The translations under genes were made by a program, and so were the position numbers. Under the pieces are notes generated by a model. That model ran no database searches and was not told the origin of the DNA. It saw only the letters and a list, made by a program, of their open reading frames with translations. Below are positions 49,339 to 58,882 of a stretch of 64,000 bases of DNA, one piece after another. Positions within the stretch are counted from its first letter, which is position 1; each line of letters begins with the position of its first letter. Source of the stretch: Blakeslea trispora (taxonomy: Eukaryota; Mucoromycota; Mucoromycetes; Mucorales; Choanephoraceae); the NCBI GenBank assembly GCA_025331445.1, contig JAIWNE010000019.1, positions 248,001 through 312,000 on the forward strand, written 5' to 3'.

Positions 49339-51020
49339 TACATCTTCAACAACAAGAGGAAGGGAAAGTCTTCGACCAGGCAAAACCACATCAACATCTT
49401 CATGGCTTGTCAAATAGTAAATATAGCCGCAGTCGCCTATCAATTTCTCATTAGGATGATGTTCTTTGAGCAAGATTTTTTCAAGTTACTTACGGCTCCA
49501 ATCCAAGGACCAAATGTGGTCAGAACTACCGATACTCAAATTGTACAGCTTTAATGACTCGCTGCAACGGATGCTCTTTGATTCTTGCTTGATGGAAGCC
49601 GAGCTGGTCATTCCATCCTTTACCTCGCAGAGACAGACAGGTATCTTCTTCTTGTTATAGGCAATCAAGTCACTACGTCGGCCCATCAGATTCTTTATTG
49701 CTGTAGTGCTTGTTGCCTTTGATGATTCGTTGTCCTTTCTGGCCTTCTTTGTCGCCTCGGTTGTTCGCTCTCCACTTCTCCAGCGCAGCAGGGTATCGGA
49801 AAAAACAATGTTCAGGATTTCTTTTAGTACCTGAACAATGTCTGATTCATCAAGCTCTGGCTTTCTCTTTCTCTTCAAGCCGCTGTCTTCTTCGTCCTCG
49901 TCATCGCTACTGCTGTCATAAGCAGCCCATTCTCTGAACTTGTTTTTTCTATTCTTGCATGTCAGTAGTATGTCTCAATTTGTAGCCGTATTACTTACAT
50001 ATAAGTACAGATGAATGCGATCTGCTGCTTCTTGCCTTTCTCCACATCCAACTCCAAAGAACCGGCTGCACCTTCAAAGACAATCTAAAAAAAACAAAAG
50101 AATACGTTTGGCTTTAGTTAACGATATGTAAGTTTGAATGTCTGAGTAATCACCTTCTTTGATTCTTCAAACAAAGCTTTGACCTCTGCCTCAGCCTCTT
50201 GCTCGATCATGACTAGAGCTGTTAAGGCAGAGAGTTCTTCAAACTGGGATACACTCAAGTGTCTTCTAAATTCCTCAGCATAAATTTGACTGTTGATGTT
50301 GATGATATTTGAAACACAAAGTCTATAATAATGTTAGCATGATCATATCACGACCTTTAAAAACAAAGAAACGTACTTCTAGACGCACTTCTGTACAAGT
50401 GTTAGAGTACAGAACGTGCTAAGGAATTTGAAGCTCATAATGAGCAAGGATTCAGACAAAGACTTGATTTCTTTGCCTTCAATTTCTACTACTTGTTGCT
50501 TGATCCCTTCAACATCTTCTGGATCACCTTCATTCTTGAACTGAAGAGAAAAGAAAAGCTCATTAGAAATCGATTAAGGCAATTAGGCTTGGATTGAGCT
50601 TACCTTTCGCTCACACCAGAAGAGCAACTTCATCCTCAATGTGCTTGCTTCGAAGCCCTATAATACATATGATGAGTAAAAGCTAGCCAAAAACAAAACA
50701 CAGTGTTATTTACAGTCATTTGATACATGGCTTTCCATGTATCATCTTCAACAAACAAGAGTTGCTTCTCTCCACGAACAGAAAAGTCAGCTTTCTTCAA
50801 GCACTCTCTGAACCTTTTTGTCCAGGCTTCCTTCAAGTGCTCCCAAGAATTGTAGTGACTTGCTGCTACAATCAAGTCTTGGTACGTCTCAATGAAAATT
50901 CTTAGACAACAATCGTTGCCGCGATTGCTGTAAATAAAACTTTGTAGCTCTATTGTTGACAGTCAGTATGGCACAAGATTATATTCATCGTGTCTTACCT
51001 TTGAACCCAATGTAAAACAT
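49333..51020 (-). CDS. Nuclease-like Mucorales family protein, MITE-truncated (left copy)
   Basis: Mirror image of the gene at 52294-53981. Exons: 51020-50999, 50949-50714, 50657-50604, 50540-50389, 50322-50154, 50084-49999, 49948-49494, 49436-49333; 425 residues. See the right copy for domain details. It is transcribed away from the palindrome centre. The last codons and the stop come from the MITE. Because both copies are identical, a transcript from either cannot be told apart, and read-through transcripts could pair with each other. Confidence 0.75.
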
Positions 51021-51450
51021 AATAGAGTTAAAGATTTGATAAAAGTAAAATAATTTAATTGGATGTAATAAGAGTTGGATTGAGTTGATGTTTTTGATAA
51101 AAGCTGAATTGAGTTAAGGATATAATAAAAGTTAAACAAAGAAAAAAAAAACATGGAGTCGTTTGTAACTTTTTTTTTATACGCGTTTTAACTTCCCACT
51201 CACAAGTTGAATTTTGAATCTCAGAAAACCTGATGAGCATTAGACAGCAACAGCTTACGAGCGTTAAACCAGCTGAGAGGGGGGTATGTGGGAGAGTCGT
51301 TCATCCCTCTCGCGCCAAGCCAGTATTTTACTTTTTATTACTTTCTGTGATGGAAAAGAATCTGTTAGAGATATGTTCAAAAGTCCCACCCTGAAATTTA
51401 CCTGTGATTGATAGCCATTCTGCATGAATTAGACTTGAATGAATCAGGAT

Positions 51451-51863
51451 GTCGTAGTATGTTTGGGAAGAAACAGACTTGAATGAACCAGGATGTCGTA
51501 GTATGCTTGAGAAGAAAAAGAGCTTTCTGATCATGATATCCTGATTCATTCAAATTTATCTCTTGCAGAATGGTTGTCAATCGCTGTTAAATTCCAGGGT
51601 AAAACTTATCTGTAATTGATAAACATTCCGCAAAAATAAACTTGAATGAACCAGGATGTCGTAGTATGCTTGGGAAGAAAAAGAGCTTTCTAATCATGAG
51701 ATCTTGATTCATTCAAGTCTATTTATTGTAGAATAGTTGTCAATCGCTTTTAAATTCCAGGGTAAAACTTATCTGTAATTGATAAACATTCTGCAAAAAT
51801 AAACTTGAATGAACCAGGATGTCTTAGTATGCTTGGGAAGAAAAAGAGCTTTCTAATCATGAT
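51451..51863. repeat. Asymmetric palindrome core of 163-bp tandem units
   Basis: The 413-bp spacer breaks arm symmetry. Units begin with GAATGAACCAGGATGTCGTA at about 51481, 51644 and 51807, a period of 163 bp, plus a 40-bp partial copy at 51437. Each unit holds inner inverted repeats: CTTGAATGAACCAGGAT against ATCCTGATTCATTCAAG, and TGCAGAATGGTTGTCAAT against ATTGATAAACATTCTGCA. It is strongly hairpin-prone and has no open frame of note. Confidence 0.88.
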
Positions 51864-52293
51864 ATCCTGATTCATTCAAGTCTAATTCATGCAGAATGGC
51901 TATCAATCACAGGTAAATTTCAGGGTGGGACTTTTGAACATATCTCTAACAGATTCTTTTCCATCACAGAAAGTAATAAAAAGTAAAATACTGGCTTGGC
52001 GCGAGAGGGATGAACGACTCTCCCACATACCCCCCTCTCAGCTGGTTTAACGCTCGTAAGCTGTTGCTGTCTAATGCTCATCAGGTTTTCTGAGATTCAA
52101 AATTCAACTTGTGAGTGGGAAGTTAAAACGCGTATAAAAAAAAAGTTACAAACGACTCCATGTTTTTTTTTTCTTTGTTTAACTTTTATTATATCCTTAA
52201 CTCAATTCAGCTTTTATCAAAAACATCAACTCAATCCAACTCTTATTACATCCAATTAAATTATTTTACTTTTATCAAATCTTTAACTCTATT

Positions 52294-53981
52294 ATGTTTT
52301 ACATTGGGTTCAAAGGTAAGACACGATGAATATAATCTTGTGCCATACTGACTGTCAACAATAGAGCTACAAAGTTTTATTTACAGCAATCGCGGCAACG
52401 ATTGTTGTCTAAGAATTTTCATTGAGACGTACCAAGACTTGATTGTAGCAGCAAGTCACTACAATTCTTGGGAGCACTTGAAGGAAGCCTGGACAAAAAG
52501 GTTCAGAGAGTGCTTGAAGAAAGCTGACTTTTCTGTTCGTGGAGAGAAGCAACTCTTGTTTGTTGAAGATGATACATGGAAAGCCATGTATCAAATGACT
52601 GTAAATAACACTGTGTTTTGTTTTTGGCTAGCTTTTACTCATCATATGTATTATAGGGCTTCGAAGCAAGCACATTGAGGATGAAGTTGCTCTTCTGGTG
52701 TGAGCGAAAGGTAAGCTCAATCCAAGCCTAATTGCCTTAATCGATTTCTAATGAGCTTTTCTTTTCTCTTCAGTTCAAGAATGAAGGTGATCCAGAAGAT
52801 GTTGAAGGGATCAAGCAACAAGTAGTAGAAATTGAAGGCAAAGAAATCAAGTCTTTGTCTGAATCCTTGCTCATTATGAGCTTCAAATTCCTTAGCACGT
52901 TCTGTACTCTAACACTTGTACAGAAGTGCGTCTAGAAGTACGTTTCTTTGTTTTTAAAGGTCGTGATATGATCATGCTAACATTATTATAGACTTTGTGT
53001 TTCAAATATCATCAACATCAACAGTCAAATTTATGCTGAGGAATTTAGAAGACACTTGAGTGTATCCCAGTTTGAAGAACTCTCTGCCTTAACAGCTCTA
53101 GTCATGATCGAGCAAGAGGCTGAGGCAGAGGTCAAAGCTTTGTTTGAAGAATCAAAGAAGGTGATTACTCAGACATTCAAACTTACATATCGTTAACTAA
53201 AGCCAAACGTATTCTTTTGTTTTTTTTAGATTGTCTTTGAAGGTGCAGCCGGTTCTTTGGAGTTGGATGTGGAGAAAGGCAAGAAGCAGCAGATCGCATT
53301 CATCTGTACTTATATGTAAGTAATACGGCTACAAATTGAGACATACTACTGACATGCAAGAATAGAAAAAACAAGTTCAGAGAATGGGCTGCTTATGACA
53401 GCAGTAGCGATGACGAGGACGAAGAAGACAGCGGCTTGAAGAGAAAGAGAAAGCCAGAGCTTGATGAATCAGACATTGTTCAGGTACTAAAAGAAATCCT
53501 GAACATTGTTTTTTCCGATACCCTGCTGCGCTGGAGAAGTGGAGAGCGAACAACCGAGGCGACAAAGAAGGCCAGAAAGGACAACGAATCATCAAAGGCA
53601 ACAAGCACTACAGCAATAAAGAATCTGATGGGCCGACGTAGTGACTTGATTGCCTATAACAAGAAGAAGATACCTGTCTGTCTCTGCGAGGTAAAGGATG
53701 GAATGACCAGCTCGGCTTCCATCAAGCAAGAATCAAAGAGCATCCGTTGCAGCGAGTCATTAAAGCTGTACAATTTGAGTATCGGTAGTTCTGACCACAT
53801 TTGGTCCTTGGATTGGAGCCGTAAGTAACTTGAAAAAATCTTGCTCAAAGAACATCATCCTAATGAGAAATTGATAGGCGACTGCGGCTATATTTACTAT
53901 TTGACAAGCCATGAAGATGTTGATGTGGTTTTGCCTGGTCGAAGACTTTCCCTTCCTCTTGTTGTTGAAGATGTACAGTAG
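52294..53981 (+). CDS. Nuclease-like Mucorales family protein, MITE-truncated (right copy)
   Basis: Eight exons: 52294-52315, 52365-52600, 52657-52710, 52774-52925, 52992-53160, 53230-53315, 53366-53820, 53878-53981; 425 residues. An acidic run (SSSDDEDEEDSG) is followed by a basic stretch (KRKRKPE), possibly a nuclear signal, near residues 250-270. The main domain has FSDTLLRWRSGE, then GRRSDLIAY...VCLCEVK, where Asp333, Glu348 and Lys350 form a D-(X)n-ExK pattern as in PD-(D/E)XK nucleases. IWSLDWSRDCGYIYYLTS follows. I recall this as an expanded uncharacterised family in Mucorales; the nuclease idea is inference. Exon 4 must use the GTGCGT donor, because the later GTACGT includes a TAG. 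The MITE at 53976 replaces the C-terminus; the old frame continues after it to a stop at 54165. Confidence 0.75.
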
Positions 53982-54075
53982 TCGCTCTATTTAAGGGTGT
54001 TCTATTTAAGGGTATTCTCTATATAAGGGTGAGATTTTCAAGATTTTTGGCTACCCTTAAATAGAGCGACTACTG
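53976..54075. mobile_element. 100-bp MITE with 22-bp TIRs, right copy
   Basis: Same element as 49239-49338 in inverted position, with TA duplications at 53974-53975 and 54076-54077. Removing it and one TA joins GAAGATGTA to GATGATTTAG in frame, so the insertion split the last exon. It supplies the present stop TAG at 53979-53981. Confidence 0.88.
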
Positions 54076-54870
54076 TAGATGATTTAGAAGCAACGCTTGT
54101 AGCATTGTATGAGTTGAAGGTAAAGAACGGATACAGTATGAAAACAAGAGGCAAAGCAGCGATTTGACTAAAAAAAAAAACTTTAAATAGGCTTGTCTTC
54201 TACAATATAGCGAAGGCTTAATTGACAGCTTCTCAAAAGCAGACTATGAAGCATCAGTATACCATAGCCCAAAGCGTGAATAAAACCGACTCTTTTTCTT
54301 TAAAAAAAAAAAAAATAAAAAAATATCATTATCAATTTGTAAAGTTTTGATTTTCTACATGTTGCTATTCAGCTATAATTGACATGCTTTGATTGAGGCA
54401 ACAAAGCATTCGTATTTCTTTTTTCTTTCTTTCAAGACATTTAAAAAAGCAAACAACTGAATGTCCTGCTAATTATCAGTGTCAATAGGCTTCTTGTTGC
54501 TACATGATGTGGCATATACGTCTACAAGGATCTGATTCAAATGAGCATCGTTATCGAGAACAAAACAGCCAAGAGCTTCAATGTTGGTCACAAAAATTCT
54601 GTATCCGAATTTGTCAAAATTTACTGCTTATGTCGGTTTGTCGTCTATCATACTTTTATCTGGTTTCTACATTCAGTTCTCAATACACTCAATAGTTCTG
54701 CATTTGATTTCTCGATGTACATATCAAATGCACTTTCTTTCATAGAGATTCCATTAAAAGACTGATGGGTACTTGACATTGAGATGTTTCTGGTTTTGAG
54801 AAAGTTTAAAAACTTGTCAAAGGATCTTTGATAAGAAAATAAAAGAGCCTGATTAATCAAAGCCAATTGT

Positions 54871-56037
54871 GTGCCTGTCTACTTGAGTTTCAAAATTTCC
54901 TTTGTATACGTTGTATTTGGACTGATTGAAATAAGCCAGGCTCAGAAACATCTTTTATTTGGTGAAGAAAAAAGGGTTAACAGAATAAGAACTCTTCTAG
55001 ATATCTCAATTGTAATTCAGGTATGACAAATAGCACAATATGTTGATGCAGTTGCTCTTTCGTGTACTTGGTAGTACAGCTTCGACTCGAATATCCTCCT
55101 CAGTGCATCAATAACTCCTGTCGGGTTGCCAGGATGTCATTACATAGAAGCAGTACTATACAGGTCCTGCTGGAGTTCTTCAACTTCCATAGGTTCTGCA
55201 GGTGACAACTCCTCATTTAAATCAAGACAAGTTATATAGTCCTGAGGGATGTTTTCGGATGATGTGGTTAAAAAAGTACGCCTGTATATGCGCAAATTCA
55301 GTTCCAAAAACCAATAAACTATTTTAGAAGAATGAAAACAACAAATATGATTTTAATATCTAGAGCAATGACAACTTCTGCTACTTTGAGTCCACCTTTC
55401 TTTTTTTTTACCTAACAGTATTTTTTGGTCTAGTCGCCAATTAAGAGCCATTCTCTTGTAACAAAATAGTTTGAGATAGGTTTATTACTTCATGGAGTTG
55501 GAGCTTTCAAAACGCCAAGTCAAAAAGAAAATTTCTTAGTTTACTTGGATGCCACTGTATTGTATCACGCAGTTAACTTGTACAAGTAAAAGCTTCATCC
55601 TGTATTATGTTCTTGTTCTGCTCCTCTAGGAGATATGTCACAAGTAGTTGGATTTCTTTTGTTTGCTTCTTACTGATGCATACTGATTCTCGTACTTTTT
55701 CTTTAATGTGAACTTTTACTTCCTCTTCTATAAAAGCCATTTCGCCACTAGTAAACAAGAAATGAGAACTGATGCTAGCGCTTTTTTGTTGAAATGTTTG
55801 ACTGAATGAACGCATAAGTAACGTAAACATGCAGGTTCATGTTAAAAGTGCGCTGTTGTATTTACTCTATCCTAATACTTAGCATAAGATTTGATAACAA
55901 AAAAGACAGATGACGGTTGTTCCATCTCTGCGAGAAACATGAAAAGTAGTGAAGCGCGAACTTCCTACGGGACGAACCGGCAGGAACAATACAGCCAACA
56001 GCTGATGGATGCAAGGCTTGACAGCAGATGAGAAATA
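54871..56037. other. Spacer right of the palindrome
   Basis: AT-rich, with no confident gene. A minus-strand open frame at 55573-55830 (85 residues, charged, FIEEEVKVHIKEKVRESV) is unrecognised and may be chance or a transposon relic. Confidence 0.4.
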
Positions 56038-56387
56038 CACTATTTCCGGAAATTATTCGCTCACAAAAAGAAAAAACATTGCTCATATAAAAATAAAAAC
56101 ATCGCTCAAAGTTAAAGAAGAAAATGCGTTTATTAATAGTGTACAAAGTGAACGAAAATACTAAATAGGCTTTCTGCTCAAGCAGCCTTCAAATCCTTGC
56201 CGTATTTAAACAAAACGTGATTCATTGTTGTTATAAATTCAAAAAGTGAACGAATTCTTTAAATGCTAGTGAGTGATTTTTTACTTTTATTCTGAGTGTT
56301 ATTTTTATTTTCTTATGAGTGATGTTATAATTTTCTAGTGAGCAATGTTTTTTTCTTTATGTGAGCGAATAATTTCCGGAAAAAGTG
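56038..56387. mobile_element. 350-bp TA-flanked inverted-repeat element with iterated motifs
   Basis: The left end CACTATTTCCGGAAATTATT matches the reverse complement of the right end (AATAATTTCCGGAAAAAGTG), and the TIR similarity extends about 45 bp. TA flanks both ends (56036-56037, 56388-56389). Inside, a short motif of form ATYGCTCA (reverse TGAGYGAT) repeats every 20-30 bp from both ends towards the middle (for example ATTCGCTCA, ATTGCTCA, ATCGCTCA). Such arrays often bind transposases. No open frame spans it. Confidence 0.82.
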
Positions 56388-56414
56388 TAAATAAGAAAGA
56401 CTTTAGAAACTAAG

Positions 56415-56466
56415 AGATTTTATTGCCCATAGACTGACGTCAGTCTATTTCAGACAATAAAATCTA
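56415..56466. repeat. 52-bp near-perfect palindrome
   Basis: The centre 56429-56448 is a perfect 20-bp palindrome, ATAGACTGACGTCAGTCTAT. Outer arms AGATTTTATTG and CAATAAAAATCT pair with a single-base length difference. It lies 28 bp past the 350-bp element. Confidence 0.85.
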
Positions 56467-56495
56467 GATATTGTTTAATGTACGCGTGCCACTAC

Positions 56496-56578
56496 AGTCA
56501 AGCCTATTAAAATAGGCGTTTTGAAAAAACCAATGGCCAAAGTTGAAAAATAATTTGTCCTTTAGGCTGTAGACAAAT
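56496..56578 (+). repeat. Dispersed 85-bp repeat, copy 2
   Basis: Starts after TA with CAGTCAAGCCTATTAAAATA and ends CTGTAGACAAAT. It aligns over its full length to 48335-48419 with scattered substitutions and a small length difference. Same orientation. Confidence 0.7.
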
Positions 56579-56787
56579 CAAGCATAAGCTGCTGATAAGC
56601 CAACTGCTAGTAAAAAAAAAAGAAACAAGCTGCTAAGTTATGTTGCTCCTGAAGATAGATTGCACGAGAAATCCAGCATTAAAAAAAAAGAAGAGTTCAA
56701 CATTGTTTAAGCTCGTTAGGTAAACGAAATTTAATAGATTAATGTAAGCAACTTTTATTTTTTCTGTTCAAAGATAAGGGTATGAGT

Positions 56788-58253
56788 TTAATCGTGCTTG
56801 GAACGAATAGGATCGAAAAGACGACGGAAGCTGGAAGGGCCAGTCCATGTGCCCTTCAACAAACCGTCCCAGTAAATTTTAGGAATAACTTCCTTATTCA
56901 AGTATTGAGCAGCCTTACTGATTTGACGTTGATCAACTGGGAAAGTCTCAAGAGGCTTACCAGTGTAACCAGAGAATTCGGCCAAGATAAGTTGGTCGCG
57001 GCCAACAATCAGTGGGCAACTGGTGTAGCCATCATAAACAGCTTGTTCAATCTTCTTGCCTTGTAAGTCAGCAATCAGATTCTTCTTCACAACACCAGAT
57101 TCACCTGTGATGGCAGCGGCTGTTTTGGAGGTAGGAAGAGAAGAACAATCACCCAAAGCAAATACATTCTTGTATTTGTTATGGCGACAAGTATCTTTGT
57201 TGACATCTACCCAACCAGCAGCATCAGCCAATTTTGATTCTTTAATGAAAGTAGGAGGGCCTTGAGGAGGGGCAACATGAATGAAGTCATATTCATAGGA
57301 CTTGAGTTCTTTGTTGACGTTGTTTCTGAAAGTGGCCTTGTGGTTGTTGGCATCGATCTCAAGCAATTCGTGTTGGAAGTTGACAGCAATGTTGCGCTCA
57401 TTGGCTAATTTTTGAAGGACTTCACCATAGTAATCAACACCAAAAATCTTACCAGCAGCAGTGTTGTAAATTACATTGGTCTTGTCGCGAACACCAGTTT
57501 GACGGAAGATTTCTTCAGCCAAGAAAGTGATCTTGGTGGGAGCACCAGGACATTTAAGAGGTGAGTTTGGGAAAGTAAAGAGAGCATTACCACCCTTGAA
57601 TTCTTGAAGGAACTTGTAGGTCTTTTGAACGCTGTCAGCATCATAGTTTGATGTGACACCATCCTTACCGAGGGCATCCTTCAAACCCTTGACGGCATCC
57701 CAGTTGATTTGAATGCCTGCTGCTACAACCAAATAATCGTATCCAACAACTTGTCCATCTGCAAGCTTGACAGTGTTGTTTTCGGGATCGAATGAGGTGA
57801 CTTTGTCTTGAATCCATTCAGCTTCGCTAGGCATCACTTCACCCATAGGCTTTACGGATTCGTTGAAATTTTTAATACCACCACCTACATAGGTCCACAA
57901 AGGTTGATACTATAGGTGTGTTGAGCAACTGAGAACACCCACATTTTGCTTATGTATATATCCTCAAACTTACGTAATGCTTAAGAGAAGGTTCGATGAC
58001 AGCAACTTGGTTTTTTCCGAGCAATTTGGAGACAGTAGATGAAACTGTATTTATATAAAACAAAGACAAATTTGAGTATTGGATGAATTATTGTTTCAAT
58101 TTCAAAACTACCTGAAAGACCACCAGGTCCACCACCAACAACAACAACCTTAAATTTCTGGTCAACAGAAGGTTGCTTCTTGGCAGCTTCAGTAACAGTG
58201 GCAAATGTGCGCTTGTTAAGAGTAGATGAGAGGCGTGTGCGTACAGACAGCAT
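56788..58253 (-). CDS. Sulfide:quinone oxidoreductase, mitochondrial
   Basis: Three exons: 58253-58112, 58044-57974, 57909-56788, giving 444 residues. It oxidises sulfide and passes electrons to ubiquinone in the mitochondrial inner membrane. Residues 1-20 form a presequence (MLSVRTRLSSTLNKRTFA). The FAD-binding VVVGGGPGGLS lies at 37-47, and a second dinucleotide-type segment GYDYLVVAAGIQ follows. Redox cysteines Cys191 (LKCPGAPTK) and Cys369 (YTSCPLIVG) match the pair in animal and fission yeast enzymes (SQOR, Hmt2). A conserved ALGDCSSLPTSKTAAA near residue 321 completes the fold. Length is typical. Introns are 67 and 64 nt. Confidence 0.95.
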
Positions 58254-58882
58254 ACTTTTAAGAAGTTTATTAAAAACACAGAAGAAAAAAAAAAGAAGAT
58301 AATTGACATCTTATTGTTGGCCTTTATATAGAGCATTATTATATTGAAATTCCTTGAGTTGTGATTAGATGGAATTATAATTCCGCTATTACGCCATCAT
58401 TGATGGCGATTAATCATCTTGGAAGATTCTAAGACATAGCCCTTCATAAAAGTGCCTTGTTTAGAGTCAACTCAAAACGTGAGCCAATTCAAGCATATGA
58501 AAACAAAATATAACTTTATGTTTGGATAGCAGGTTGATTAGGCATATATAATACAGTACCAAGAATCATTCAATATGTCTATTGCTCTAAATACGCACTT
58601 TGTCAAGTATTGCAGGTCTTATTTTGTGAATAATAATATTGCAACAGAAGAATTGAAGCTTTTTAATCATGTTGTCCCAACTATTATACATTCACATTCT
58701 GAAAGGAACTCATGAGTGACAAGAATACGTTTGGATGAAACATTTGATATACATCTTTGTGTCTATTTTGGAGAAACAGACACTATAATTGCATGAATTA
58801 TGTGAAACTAGATATGTTTGATACATGAGACTTTTGGAGCTAATTTATTAGTTATTGTTAATTGCCTATTTACAAAAAGTGT
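58254..58882. other. Spacer between SMP-C2 and oxidoreductase genes
   Basis: About 630 bp, AT-rich. It contains the oxidoreductase promoter and the 3' region of the SMP-C2 gene. A short inverted repeat (GGAATTATAATTCC at 58370-58383) is the only structure seen. Confidence 0.5.

Larger units (their letters stand above)
48444..51450 (+). repeat. Palindrome left arm (3,007 bp)
   Basis: Reverse complement of 51864-54870. Paired positions add up to 103314 throughout (for example 49239 with 54075, and 51020 with 52294), so there are no indels, and every stretch compared by eye was identical. The outer end starts ACAATTGGC, preceded by GCGTATA with no clear target-site duplication. The arm contains the truncated nuclease-like gene, the MITE and a non-coding flank at 48444-49236. 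Confidence 0.95.
51864..54870 (-). repeat. Palindrome right arm (3,007 bp)
   Basis: Reverse complement of 48444-51450 (see that entry). The outer end reads GCCAATTGT, then unique GTGCCTGTC. No matching direct repeat flanks the two outer ends, so simple transposition of the whole unit is not supported. Confidence 0.95.

Noticed and set aside
48444..54870. Palindrome as a plain sequencing artefact
   Set aside because: Not excluded, but the asymmetric 413-bp tandem-repeat core and different flanks on both sides are unlike a missed-adapter fold-back read.
55573..55830. 85-residue charged minus-strand open frame
   Set aside because: Could be a relic, but nothing beyond an open frame supports a gene.
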